A model generated the notes under the pieces. That model was not told where the DNA came from. It searched no databases and saw only the letters and a program-made list of their open reading frames with translations. DNA of 64,000 nucleotides, from positions 3,609,501-3,673,500 of the forward strand of contig NC_134660.1 of NCBI RefSeq assembly GCF_030463565.1, written 5' to 3'. This stretch comes from Pelecanus crispus. Its lineage: Eukaryota > Chordata > Aves > Pelecaniformes > Pelecanidae. Each line of letters opens with the position of its first letter. Positions within the stretch are counted from its first letter, which is position 1. The position numbers and the translations under genes are program-made. Below are positions 1-11,125 of this stretch, piece by piece.

Positions 1-1392
1 GCCACGACTCACCAAGAAAGTCCTGGACACGGAGGACCAGGCTGCCTTCCGGCTCCAGTCGAAGATGCCCAGATACATCTACTTTGCGGCCAACAGCAAA
101 AACAAGTGGGGCCACCAGCGTGGTTACAGGATCCAGATCACCAGTTTTGCGGGGGACCATGTCCCCGAAGCCAGCTCCATGGAGAGGGCCATCAGCTGGG
201 CAAGGTCAGGCTGCTCTGACTGGGACGGCAGGTTCTCAGAGATGCCCCCAGCCCCGCCGGCTGGGGAGGCATGGCGTGGGTGTTCCTTGGTGGGGAGGCA
301 CAAGGCAGACGCTCTCCTGGGCTGGGGTTACTCCGTGGGAGCAGGCGTGTGCTCTGCGGACTCTCTGGGGAGCTGGCTTTTCGCTCTGCCCTGCCCCAGG
401 GGGCTGCTCCCGTCTCTTTTCTTGTCCTCAGGTACCAGCTGGCCGTCACCCGACGGAAGGAGGAGGAGCCCACCAGCACCAGCATCTACAACCAGAACGA
501 CCCCTGGACGCCCACCGTCGCCTTCGCCAACTTCATCAACAACGAGACCATCACCAACGAGGTGAGCTGGGGTACCTGGGGCTGGAGCTGTGATACCCCA
601 CCCCGGGCTGAGCGGGAGCCCCAGAGCTGCCCCAGGGGCTGAGTGACCCTGGCGTCGCCCGCAGGACAGCGGGCTCAGCCGGGAGAGCAGCAGCCCCGGG
701 GAATGAGGAAAGCGTGTTTGAGTATCCCCTTTTCTGTGTATCTGCTTGGTGCTTCGATCAGAGCATGTAGATCAGAGTGCAGAGCAGAAGCTCGTTTCTC
801 CCTATGGAGAAATGCTGGCAAAACATCAGGAAAATCTCTGCGAGGCTGGGGCTTGGCCGTGGGGACCAGGGCAAGGGCCCTTCTGCTGGGTGGACGTCTG
901 CAGCTGTGGCTGTGGGCAGCTCTTTGGAGGAGGGAAGGGATCATTCCCAGGAGGGGGAGCTTGGCATGTGGGAACGTGGCCAAGCTGGTTCCCCATGGAG
1001 GTCCTCTCCTGCTCTTCTGTAACTTTCCGTGGCCCCTGCACAGATTTTGGTCGCTCCCGCTCCAGGCTTCTGAAATAACCATGGTCTTGTGGCTCCTCCC
1101 TGCCTAGGACCTGGTTGCCTGGATAACCGCTGGTTTCCTTCACATCCCGCACTCGGAGGATATTCCCAACACTGTGACGGTGGGAAACTCGGTCGGCTTT
1201 CTCCTGAGACCCTACAACTACTATGACCTGGACCCCTCCATATACTCGCACGATGGTGTGTTTTTCACCAGCGAGCAGGACTTCACGGCGTGTGAAATCA
1301 ACCCTATCGCATGCCTGCCCAAAACTGCCTCTTGTTTGCCAAACTTCCCCCCGTTCACCTATGATGGTTTCCAAAATATGAGCAGGCTTTAA
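1..1392 (+). CDS. Copper amine oxidase (AOC2/AOC3-like), 3' end only
   Basis: This is the C-terminal part of a primary/semicarbazide-sensitive amine oxidase, which oxidises primary amines to aldehyde, peroxide and ammonia using copper and a tyrosine-derived topaquinone. Visible coding exons are 1-204 (cut by the window edge), 432-561 and 1108-1392, all with GT/AG borders and phases identical to the next gene. The last exon carries the third copper-ligand histidine in the context [14 protein letters not shown] and ends with the family's Cys-rich tail (ACLP..A.C.P..PPF.Y.GF). The catalytic tyrosine and the first two copper histidines would lie upstream of the window. It is a tandem neighbour of a complete paralogue in the same orientation. 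The middle exon is almost identical to that paralogue while the last exon is clearly diverged. I cannot decide between AOC2, AOC3 or a bird-specific copy. Confidence 0.93.
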
Positions 1393-2994
1393 TGCTCCAG
1401 GATGGTGTTAGGAGACACAGTCAGAGACAAGAGGTTGACTGTTCTGTCTCAGATTTTCAGTTTTTTAGTGAAGTTGTCTCAATTTCCAGTTGTGCCATGA
1501 CTTCATTTTTTATCCTTGCTTTTAAAATAGTGCTCTTTAAAAGGGAAGCATAATCTTCCTGGCATGGTGCCAGTCAGGAGTCTACGTTATCTCTGTTAAT
1601 TGCTAAATTTGAGTCTGTTGCAGGAGGAAAGTGAGGAGAAAATCCTGTTCCTCTGCTGTAGAAGCAAGCGCTGTGTAGTGCCTAACTCAGGTTAAAAAAA
1701 ATGAAAATTATTCTGGTCCAGTGCTCTCTCGAGTGTCTCATTCTTACAACGTACAGCAGCATCTCTGGGGGGGATGATGCTGGGTCTCCACTGTGTTTCC
1801 TGCATCCACAAACCAGCCCAGCAGCAAGGCCCTGGGTGCCCGTCCGGGCACGGGGATAGTCCAGCCGGAGGGCAGGAGGGATGGGCTGGCAACCCCGGGG
1901 CTCTGGGGGAAGGACCGAGGTGGGTGCTGGCACCGAGCTCTGTGGGTGCTTGGGGTGAGGCTGGGGACAGAGCAAGGACCTGCTTGGGCTGCAGCTCTCG
2001 GGCACTTGCTGCTGGCTGCAGGTGAGGGGTACAGAGGGGACTATTGCAGGGACAGGTCTCACTGTCCCTGCGCCAGCACCGTCCCCATGGGTGCCTCTGC
2101 GTGAACCAGCTGAACCTCAGCCCTGCGGGCAGCACGGGGGCCAGCTCGGCCCATCACCGCCTGATGCTGGCCAGGTTCACGAGAGCCCTACGCCAGGCTG
2201 GAGCCAGGGCACGGGGGCTTCACGGCTGGCGGTGCAGCACGGCCAGCGCCGCTGCCCATCTGCCAGGATGCTCGGTGGGCTCTGGAGCCCTTCTTCCCCC
2301 TCCTTGCACCTCTGTCTGTGCCAGGACATAGCCCACGATCAGCATCTTTGGGGCGGTGATGAGCAGCTGTCCCCTCCCTCCCTCTGGGCTGCAGGACTGG
2401 TGTCTTCCCACGTGTGGGGACATCGGCAGCAGCGTGTGATGCTGCGGTCTCTGCACAGGCTGCAGAGGCGTTGCTGGTGACAGCAGGGCCATGGCAGGAT
2501 GGGGCCACGGTGCTGGGCTCAGCAGTGCTCTGCCTGTCTGGCTGTTTGCATCGGCAGGGTTAAGACTGGATGATCTTAAAGGTCTTTTCCAACCTAAACA
2601 ATTCTATGAATTCTAATTCTAAGAGAAGATGGTGCAGGGAGATGCATTTATTTCCCCCAAGGCACTGGATCTGTCCTCTCCAAGGTCTGCAGCGTAGCAT
2701 GTGGGACAAGAGAGGACGGACAGATGCTGAAGTATTAAGTTTACTTAAAATTATGACCCACTGGGGGAAGCAGAGCAAAGTTGCCTTTTATGGTTCCCAG
2801 CAAATCCCAGGCACGTTTGAGGACATCCCCCTGCGCCCTCCCTGTGAACTGCTCTGGGCTGTTCCCTGTTGAGAAAACAAGGGAAAAACCAAACCCAGCC
2901 ACACCCAGCCCCTTCCGTCAGTGCGTCGCTGGAGGATTCTGCAGCTGGAGACCCGCTGTGCTGGACTGCGAGAGCTCCCAGTGCCTCAGCAGAC
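1393..2994. other. Intergenic spacer between tandem amine oxidase genes
   Basis: This 1.6-kb spacer holds the 3' flank of the first amine oxidase gene and the promoter side of the second. It is AT-rich just after the first stop codon (about 1400-1700) and GC-rich later. A short CR1 tail lies at about 2558-2628. I see no AATAAA that clearly ends the first gene, no TATA box I would defend for the second, and no further coding exon. Confidence 0.6.
2558..2628 (+). mobile_element. CR1 LINE 3' tail fragment
   Basis: The stretch reads as the terminal part of a CR1 retrotransposon: GGATGATCTTAAAGGTC, then TTTTCCAACCTAAAC, then an ATTCTATGAATTCTAATTCT tail, which is the usual short-repeat end of CR1. 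Only the last 70 or so bases are recognisable, as expected for a 5'-truncated insertion. Orientation is +. It sits about 370 bp upstream of the second amine oxidase start codon. Confidence 0.85.
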
Positions 2995-5900
2995 ATGAAC
3001 GTGAAAACCGTGCTCATCCTCCTCCTTCTGGCCTTAGCCACGATATTTGCTTTGGTCTGTGTGCTGCTGACCAGAGGACGGGGCCCCAGCACCTGCCAGC
3101 ACCAGCCCCTGGAGCAGGAGGCCACCGACGACAGCCAGAGCCTGGTCTTTGCCGATCTGACGCCCGAAGAGATGCTGCAAGTGGTGCGGTACCTGCAGGG
3201 AAACCTCGGGGTGCAGCTGGTTGACGCCTCGCGTGCAAAGCCCTCCGACAACTGCATTGCCTCCGTCGACGTGCAGGTCCCCGCCAAGGCAGAGGTGCTG
3301 CGGTTCCTGGATGGTGGGGGGCCTCGCCCCCCCCGGGAGGCGCTGGCTGTGCTGTACTTTGGGAACCAGCCAGACCCCAACGTCACCGAGTACGTGGTGG
3401 GTCCGCTGCCGACGCCGGTGTATCACCGGGACGTCACGGTGCAGAAGTACGGGGGGAAGGTGCCGTACCACCGCAGACCTGTTACCGGCAAGGAGTACGT
3501 GGATATCAACGCCCTCATCCAGCGGGAGCTGCGAAAGGCACCGCGCTTCCTCGCCACGTGCTGTGAGTCTGACGGGGCTGACCTGGCCATCCTCACAACG
3601 GCCCCGCGGGGCTTCAAGTCCGGCGATCGTGCGACCTGGTTTGTCCTCTTCCACGACGTGGCTGGCACTGGGTACTACCTCTCACCGGTGGGGCTGGAGG
3701 TGCTGGTGGAGCACGGGGACCTCAACGTCTCCCGCTGGCATCTGCGCCAAGTCTTCTACAATGGCCAGTACTTTGCCAGCACGGGGGATCTGGAGGATGC
3801 GTTTGTGGCCAGCTTGCTGGAGGTTGTCAGGATCAAGAAGCCCCGGGCTGAAGCAGTGCTGGGCTCGATGAGACCCCGGCACCCACCCAGCTCCCCGGGG
3901 CCGCTGCAGTATGAGCCCCAGGGTCCCCGCTACAGCGTCAGGGACAACCGCGTCACCTTCCAGGGCTGGAGCATCACCTTTGGCATGAACCCCAACTCTG
4001 GCCCACGCCTCTTTGACATCAGGTACCACGGGGAGAGGATTGTCTACGAGCTGAGTCTCCAGGAAGCCTTAGCCCTGTACGGCTCCAACTGCCCCGGGGG
4101 CATGTCGACCCGCTACCTTGACGGGAGCTTCGGAATCGGCAGGTTTGCCTACGAGCTTGTCCGTGGCCTCGACTGCCCCTACACAGCAACCTACGTGGAC
4201 AGGCACTACCTGGCGGAGTCAGACACCCCCAAAACCAACCAAAACTCACTCTGCATTTTTGAGCATGACGCTGCCCTCCCTCTGCGGCGCCACTTCTCTG
4301 ACTTGCAGTCCTTGTACTACGGTGGGCTGCGGAAAAACACGCTGGTCATCCGCACCATCTCCACTCTCATCAACTATGACTACATCTGGGACTTCATGTT
4401 CCATGGCAGCGGGGCCGTGGAGGTCCGGGTGCACGCCACCGGCTACATCAGCTCCTGCTTCCTCCACGGCCAAGGCACCGACTATGGCAACAGGGTTGGG
4501 CCCCACACGCTGGGGACGATGCACCTCCACCACATCCACTACAAGGTGGACCTGGATGTCAACGGTAGGTCTGGGCGCCTTTGTGCATGGCTGTGGGTCT
4601 CTGTGGGCTGCAGGTCTGCGAGGGGCGTGGAGCTTGAGAGGGTTTTACCTTCTGCTTCACAGGGCAGCTGAACTCTCTGGAGACCCAGGACATGGAGTAC
4701 GAGCTCGTGAAAGATCCCTGGAGCATGCAGAACTCCATCGAGCGGCCGTACCTCCGCAGGGAGAGGCTGGAGAGGGAAGACGAGGCCGCGTTCCTGCTCA
4801 ACACCCCCATGCCCCGCTACCTCTCCTTTGCCAGCCCCAAGCCCAACAAGTGGGGACATCCACGCAGCTACCGGATCCAGATCTCCAGCTTCGCTGGGGA
4901 GCACCTGCCCACCAGCAGCCCCATGGAGAGGTCCATCAGCTGGGGCAGGTGGGTGCCGGGGCTGGGGCGCGCGTGGTCCCCACCCCCTCTCCTCCCACCC
5001 TGCCACCGCGTCCCCGGCTGCTTCTGCCTCCTGGCAGAGTGGGGGCTGCTGCCGCCCAGCAAGCCTCTGCCAGGCTGCAGGGAAGGGTTAAACAGCGAAC
5101 ACGCATATTTTTTGGCTCTGAAGATCCATTGAAAGGTTGCTCAATGACATCTGTTCATAGTAGTTCACAGGCAGGAATCTGACCTTAGGAAAGATTAATT
5201 TAAAGCAATCATAGGCTGTAGGACAAGCTCCCAAGGGAGTGCACTGGCATCCCCAGGTCTTGACATCTTCATGTATGGACAGAATGTCTTTTGGAAAAAT
5301 GCTTGGGCTAAACACAGAACTGGCTCACTGCCAGGGTGAAATTTAACAGCTCACATTCTGGGGGAGGTTGTGGGAGTTAAAAGCGGCTGTGGCTGAAGTG
5401 AGTGTGTCAGGCAGTGAGCAGCAGCATCTGTGCCTGGACGCGTTCGTGTTTTCTGACCATGCTGGAGCAGCCGTGGGCAGCGAGCGATCTCCCACGAGCC
5501 CGAAGGTGCTGCCGCTGCTGCCTGTCACGACCAGGCTGGTCCGTGCCAGCCCTTTCCCTCCCCGACCCAGGACAGGCTGTGTCCCCCCAGGCACATGCCA
5601 AGGATGCATCCAGCCCCAGTTCGCCGGTGCATCCCCTGGCAGCGATGCTGCCGTCGCCCTGCCCCACGCCGGCAGGGACGAGCCCCTCTGCTCCCTGTGC
5701 TGGCAGGTACCAGCTGGCTGTCACCCGACGGAAGGAGGAGGAGCCCACCAGCACCAGCATCTACAACCAGAACGACCCCTGGACACCCACCGTCGCCTTC
5801 GCCGACTTCATCAACAACGAGACCATCACCAACGAGGTGAGCTGGGGTACCCCGGCTGGAGGGGAGACAAGCACTGTGGGTGCTGCCCTGGCTCCTGCCC

Positions 5901-6303
5901 TGGGCAGAGGCTTCACCCATCCTGCAGCCAAACCGGGTGGCTGCCGGGCTGGAAGGGTCCCGCTCAGCCTGACGGGGTGCCCGGCTCCCCTCCTGCCCAG
6001 GACCTGGTCGCCTGGATCTCTGTGGGCTTCCTGCATGTCCCCCACGCCGAAGACGTCCCCAACACAGTGACCGTGGGGAACGGCGTCGGCTTTTTCCTGA
6101 GGCCCTACAACTACTTTGATGAGGACCCCTCGGTGGACTCGCCCGACAGCGTCTACTTCAGCAGCGAGCAGGACGTGGGAGCGTGCGGGGCCAACCCCCT
6201 GGCCTGCCTGCCCCCCGCTGCTGCCTGCGCCCCACACCTGCCCCCGTTCCGCTATGGGGGCTTCGTCAACATCAGCCTGGCCCCACCACCCAACGGGCTC
6301 TGA
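2995..6303 (+). CDS. AOC3: Membrane copper amine oxidase (VAP-1 type)
   Basis: Four coding exons, 2995-4564, 4663-4948, 5707-5836 and 6001-6303, join in phase to 762 residues (human AOC3 has 763). The start at 2995 opens with a short cytoplasmic stub and one hydrophobic signal-anchor, as in AOC3, so the protein should be a type II membrane ectoenzyme. Visible catalytic parts are Asp376 in YLDGSFGIG (base), Tyr461 in INYDYIWD (topaquinone precursor), His510 and His512 in MHLHHIH, and His674 in [10 protein letters not shown] (copper). All three copper ligands and the cofactor tyrosine are present, so it should be active on primary amines. The human RGD motif near the C-terminus is absent (YFSSEQD instead). 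It follows a tandem paralogue. Some positions look AOC2-like, so the symbol means the AOC2/AOC3 clade, not proven one-to-one orthology. Confidence 0.95.
5160..5360 (+). mobile_element. Possible very old CR1-type LINE remnant in AOC3 intron 2
   Basis: This part of intron 2 is AT-richer than its surroundings. Its order of motifs (GGACAAGCTCCCAAGGGAG, then CATCCCCAGGTCTTGACATC, then a stretch ending GCCAGGGTGAAATTT) loosely follows the 3' non-coding part of ancient amniote CR1 elements. No terminal short repeat is left. The call rests on remembered consensus only and could be chance. Confidence 0.3.
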
Positions 6304-7052
6304 CAGGGACGGGGACGCCGCTGCCCCTGTCCCCGCCAGAGCGGGTGGTCCATGTCCGGCCATCGGGCGCATCCTCGGAGGGGCTCCGGTAGCAGCGGCG
6401 GGCACGGGCTGGCTCTGCAGCCGCACCGGGACTTGTCCTCCCCATCCCTGGGAAGTTGCATGCTCAGGGTTAGGTTTTCGGAGGAGTTCAGCTCTCATTT
6501 CAGCACCGCAACGCTGCCAAAGGTGGACTCAAAGCATCTGAAAAATGGCCCCTATGAGTGATTTTTGGACACTCCATCCAGGAGGCCACCCAAAGGGCTG
6601 TGGGGTGCCCACAGCCGCTCTCCTCTGGGACCGGGGCTCTGCCACCTCCCCAAGGTAGGTTGGTGCACACCGGGCGATGGTGCTGGCCAGGGCTGGGCGC
6701 TGCACAAAGCCGCAGCTCCCCTTGGATCCGTGCTCCGCACTGAGGTTTTGCCCAGGGTGGCGGGAGCAGGAGGCATGGTGGCTGCTGTGGCCTGGCTGCA
6801 GCCCGGGGGCATTGGGCCGCGGGGAGCCAACAGCTCCAGGATGCTCAAAATGTCCACCCCGGCCCCACGGCTGCGGCCGCTCTAGGGCTGCTGGGGCCCA
6901 GGCGATGCTGAGCTCTGGCTGCTGCGGCAGTGCCAAGCTCTGGGGACAGGGACGGCGTGCTGGGCTGCACCAGGAGCCCGCGGGAGGAGCACGCTGCAGG
7001 ACCACGGGACGGGCACTCTCCAGGCTGAGCTGCCCCGTGTCCACACTTCCCC

Positions 7053-7058
7053 AATAAA
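7053..7058 (+). terminator. Poly(A) signal AATAAA for AOC3
   Basis: A canonical AATAAA lies 750 bp after the AOC3 stop codon, and I noticed no earlier one. It is followed within 25 bases by a GT-rich stretch (CGGGTGCTTTTTCTG). It fits the end of a GC-rich 3' UTR of about 0.77 kb. Confidence 0.65.
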
Positions 7059-9881
7059 CAGGCACTCGGGTGCTTTTTCTGACCAAACTATTGCGTAGCT
7101 CACGGGTGCTGCTGCAGCTCCTGCGGCTGGTGGCCAGATCCCCGGCGCTGCGAGCGTGCACCGGCCGTGCTCTTGGACCCCGGGTGCTGGCAGGAGGCTC
7201 CTGCCGGGGAATATGGGACAAACAAGGGAGTTAATGTGTAACGGCTGTACCGAGCCGCATTAATCGGTTCTGGCCTTGGCTGCCGCCCGGCATGCTCAGC
7301 CCCCACCGGCGCGGGGACCCTTGCTCCTGCGTCCCCAGCTGCATGCGCAGCCCTGGGCTGTGGGATCCCGCAGCCTCCGGAGCCCATCCCTGCTGCGCCG
7401 GGCTGGGCTGGGGACACTGAGGGGTTTGGTAAGGGCAGTTCAGCTCCAGCCCCACGGCCTGGCCCTGGCACGTGGCTGCAGATGCCAAGCGCTGGCCAAT
7501 GTGTCCCTGGGGGCACGGTGGGCATCCATCCCCCGGGCCCCTCGCTGTGGGAGCTGGGGCTGCCCAGGGCGATGCTGTGATGGACTCGAGAAGCCCAAAC
7601 GGCAGTGGCGCGTCCCCCCGGGAGCCAGCTCGGCTCGCTGCAGCGCAGGGAAGGGACTTTGGGCAGGAGAGGGCAGCTGGGGGGCATGGCTCAGTGCAAG
7701 GCTGCGGTGGTCCCTGGGGTGACAGCAGGGACCGTGCCCCAGAGGCACGGGGGGAGCAGGCGGGATGCTCCCTGCAGGGGGGAAGGTCGCAGCCAGCCAG
7801 CTCCCTGCCTGCCGCTGTGTGCCCACGTGTTTGCGAGTGCTGCCTGGACTCTGCCCGCGTGCTGACGCAGGTGAGACCAGATGCGCTCCCATGCTGGCAG
7901 CGACCCAGCTCGCTGCCCGCTGCCCAGCCCCAGACCTTGCAGCAGGCTGGGAACTTTCTGGATGAAACATCGGCACCGCGTGCGGCACGTTACGTTACAG
8001 CGCCCGCGCGCGCTGCGCCTCCCTTAGCTGCATCTGGTGCCTTGGGAATTGTGGGGACACCGTGTCCTGGAGCCAGCCGCTGCGGGCACGCGGCTCCTGG
8101 GCTGCCAGCTGATGCCGGGCTCATTGCACACAGACCCCAGTGCAGAAATAAAGCACCCCCATCTTGGCCCCGTTCCTCCCCCGCAAAAGGTTTGCACCAC
8201 CCCGGCCGGTTTGCAATGCGCGTCCCCAGCCAGCGGTGCCGCCTGCACGGCTGCCCGTCGCAGGGGACGAGCCAGAGCCTGGCATGGCACTCCCAGAGCC
8301 GGTGGCCAAACCGGCCAGGATACAAAACCCCGCGGTGCCCAGGAGGTCAGCAGCCCCCGCCGCCCCAGCCTGCCTTGGCTCCGCGCGGCGGCTGCAGGGC
8401 CGGGGGTTTACCCGAAGCGCAGGGCACGGAGCCGGCACCGGGGAACCTCCACGGTGCGGACCCCGGCAGCGCCGGCACAGACCTGCCCCGCGGCACGTGC
8501 AGCCTGGCTGCCGCGCATGGGGACGGGGGCCCGCGCTGCTCCGCCGGCAGCACAGCTCTGTCGGCAGCATGGCTCCGTCAGCAACGCTTCGTGCTCGCTC
8601 CCTCGCCGGCCCCTGCCGTGCTGGGAGGCAGGAGGTGGCCGCTCCTGCCCCATTTCCTGGCCTCTCCCCGCTGTGGCCCCAGTTTTCCTGCAGTGACTTT
8701 TTCCAAGGGGCCTGGAACGCGCATGTCCCCATCCCCCAACACCTTTTGCCCCCATTTTCTGCTGTGAAATCTCTCAGGGAGAATTTATTACTGACTGTTT
8801 CAAAATATTTTTGACAAAGAAGCCAAGTCCGTTGCATTCCTTCACACTGGCCAAAGCCACTCTTGGTTGAGGACCCTGAAATGAGCTGTCAGGGAATTTG
8901 TTTTGCAAGAGTAATTTCATTTCTGTGCAAAGTTCTGCTCTGTTGGGTTTTTTTCTGTAGGCTGGGAGCTCAGTCCTGGGACGCCTGGGTCTGTCTCCGC
9001 TGGGTGCAGCGAGGCCGGGCTGGGAGGGACAGGGAGGAGCAGCCCCCGGCGGGGACACGCCTGCGGCCGGGGCTGATCCTGCAGCGTTTGCACGGCTTCC
9101 ACTCCTTCATGCGATTTCCCGTTCACTGACGGCGGCTGGGAAATTGCCGCTCGGCAGGACCAGCGTGAGCCCCCCGGTGCTGCCTCCCGCCATGCGCAGC
9201 CCCAGGGCTCCCCCGGCCCCGCTCCCCAGCACGGCGAGGCTGCTCCGGCCGCGCTCCATCCCCGGGGACGGGGTTGGGTCAGGCTGGCCTGGGCCAAAAG
9301 GGTGCTGAGCGCAGGGTCAGGCTTTGGCTGTGCCCACGCTTCCCTTTGCCCCGGAGCGTCAGCCCAGGCGTGAAGCGAGGGTGCCTGGAGGGATGCCGGC
9401 TGCCGCCGAGTGATGGGCAGCTCCTCGGGGCCGAGGACAGGCTGCCCACCGAGCACGCGCGTTGCTGGTCCGTGACTGCAGATCTGCCCTGGCAGCCCCA
9501 GCCTTGCACCGTTAAACGCGAGGCAGAGCTCTCAGCATCCGACTGCCTTCAGAGCACAGGCATTTGCAAACACGATGCCTCTTCCTCGGCCTGGCAGCTC
9601 CAAGAGTGGGCCGTGCCTGTATTCCATGGAAGAAGGTTTGCCACGTTTTTGCCTTTTAGACCCGGTGGCTCCCCGGCTACGTGCAGGCAAGGGAGCAGGA
9701 TGCTGCCCACGGCCCCCGCTGTGCAGCGCTCGCTGTTTCTGGGCAGGACTCGGCGCCGGACAAGACCTCTGCCTGCTCGGCGCCATGGCAAACAGCACAC
9801 GGGTAGCGAGGGTAGCGGTTCAAGGATCTTGACCTGAACTTTCTCGAGGAGGGAGATAAAAGTGATGCATTTTCACTGGCT

Positions 9882-9894
9882 GCTAATCATTAAC
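9882..9894 (+). promoter_or_regulatory. Near-consensus HNF1 site upstream of G6PC1
   Basis: GCTAATCATTAAC matches the palindromic HNF1 consensus GTTAATNATTAAC at all but one position. It lies 1.2 kb upstream of the G6PC1 start codon, with a GATA-type AGATAA about 30 bases 5' of it. HNF1 is an established activator of G6PC1 in liver and kidney, so a distal element is plausible. Function is inferred. Confidence 0.5.
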
Positions 9895-10531
9895 GCCTCG
9901 TTGCCTCTTCGCCGGTTTTGCTGCGGTGGGCTCTGGCTGGGCACTGACTGCTGCAGCAGGGCTGCGTGTCCGTGCGCCAGCGACCGTGATGGCTGGCAAG
10001 AAAGAGGTTTCTCCTGCCAGGCTGACCCTGTGTCCTCAGGCTCCTGGAAATAGCTCTCCATGTTACTCATTCACCGTTACCTCCCGGGCAGGAGCAGGAC
10101 GATAAAGCTGCGGTGCCGGCACTGCTGCCAGCGACAGCACGGCGTGGCTGGGGCAGGGAAAGGCCACGGGCAGGGACCCGGCACCGGCAGGATGAGCGGT
10201 GTGTTCGGCTCCGTCCCCGAAGCCAGGGTCCGACGGGGCGGTTTGGTGCAGGAGGGGGTTAAGCCAGGGGAGCCGTGCTGGGAGAAATGCCTTCCCTCCC
10301 AGGGGACCTCATTTGCAAAGGTCCTTTAACCCCACAGCAGAGACCAGAAAAACATCGCTGGCAGCCAGGAGCTCCCCAAGCCTTGCTGTCTGAGGCTGTG
10401 GGGAGCTCCAGAAACGGCTGGAAAGTTGCCCATTACGCAGAGTCCTGCTTAAATCAGCCTGCTGAACGCCATGGCAGCGAGGTGTTTTTTCTTCAGCTGG
10501 AGGTTTTAGCTGATGGGGGGGTGGTGGGCAG

Positions 10532-10556
10532 CCCCCCCCCCCCCCCCCCCCCCCCC
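10532..10556. repeat. Poly-C run of 25 bases
   Basis: Twenty-five consecutive C residues follow a G-rich segment (a GGGGGGG run then GGTGGG) and precede a short CCA/CAC array. The opposite strand is poly-G and should form G-quadruplexes, while the C strand could form an i-motif. It lies about 500 bp upstream of the G6PC1 TATA box. Exact length is prone to sequencing error. Confidence 0.9.
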
Positions 10557-10924
10557 ACCACCACCACGCACGACCCAGTCCACACTCCTGGCCACCCTTG
10601 CGATGCTCCGGTGGTGCTTGGAGTGATGGCAGAGGGATGGGAGAAATGTCACAGCTCGGGGCTGCGGCGGCTCTGCAGTGCCATGCACACAGAGCGCGGG
10701 TGCTTGAATCTCCCCCCCGATATCAGAGCAGACGCCGGGGTTCAGCAGGAGCAGCTGAACTGTTGTACCGGGCGGCAGGAGGAGCAGGGGCTGCAGGATC
10801 CCCCCGAGCGAGGCAGCCACTTGCGTGCCGTGGGGACAGCGCAGGAAGGGTTAAAGTGCTGATGCCGGAGCACCCCGCGCTCCACGCGGCTTCACACGTG
10901 CCCTCGAAGCCTGTTTTTTCCCTT

Positions 10925-11059
10925 TTACGTAAGTTGTTCCAAACATGTTTGTGACAATCCCCCGGTGATGCACCTTTGGCAAAAGTGGGTTTGGGTCCAA
11001 AGATCAGCACTGGGACAAGCGACCTGCCCGCGGCAAACAAGAGCCCGCAGAGTATAAAA
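10925..11059 (+). promoter_or_regulatory. G6PC1 proximal promoter
   Basis: A TATAAAA box at 11053-11059 sits 67 bp before the start codon, placing the cap site near 11083. Upstream are a palindromic cAMP-response/C/EBP element TTACGTAA (10925-10932, about -155), an HNF4-like direct repeat GGGTCCAAAGATCA (10993-11006) and a forkhead-like GCAAACAA (11033-11040). From memory, the human promoter has a TTACGTAA element at nearly the same distance. This is the layout expected for cAMP/glucagon induction and insulin/FOXO control, but factor binding is inferred from motifs alone. Confidence 0.75.
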
Positions 11060-11125
11060 CCCCGGCGGCGCGGTGGAGCGCGGGACAGCCTGAGCCGCGC
11101 CAAGGGGCAGCGGCTGCAGAGGAGG

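Larger units (their letters stand above)
7059..10850. other. Intergenic region between AOC3 and G6PC1
   Basis: About 3.8 kb of GC-rich sequence with many long open frames in several phases, the usual effect of high GC. None matches a protein I know or shows coherent exon borders. Two things stand out: a near-consensus HNF1 site at 9882-9894 and a 25-base poly-C run at 10532-10556. An AT-richer island at about 8770-8960 might be regulatory, but I see no specific evidence. Confidence 0.55.

Noticed and set aside
2869-2994. Upstream in-frame ATG extending AOC3 by 42 residues
   Set aside because: The ATG at 2995 starts directly with the conserved stub and membrane anchor of AOC3. The extension has no counterpart.
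7472-8767. 431-codon open frame between AOC3 and G6PC1
   Set aside because: GC-rich DNA with equally long frames on both strands. The composition is Ala/Pro/Arg/Gly-rich and it matches no family I know.
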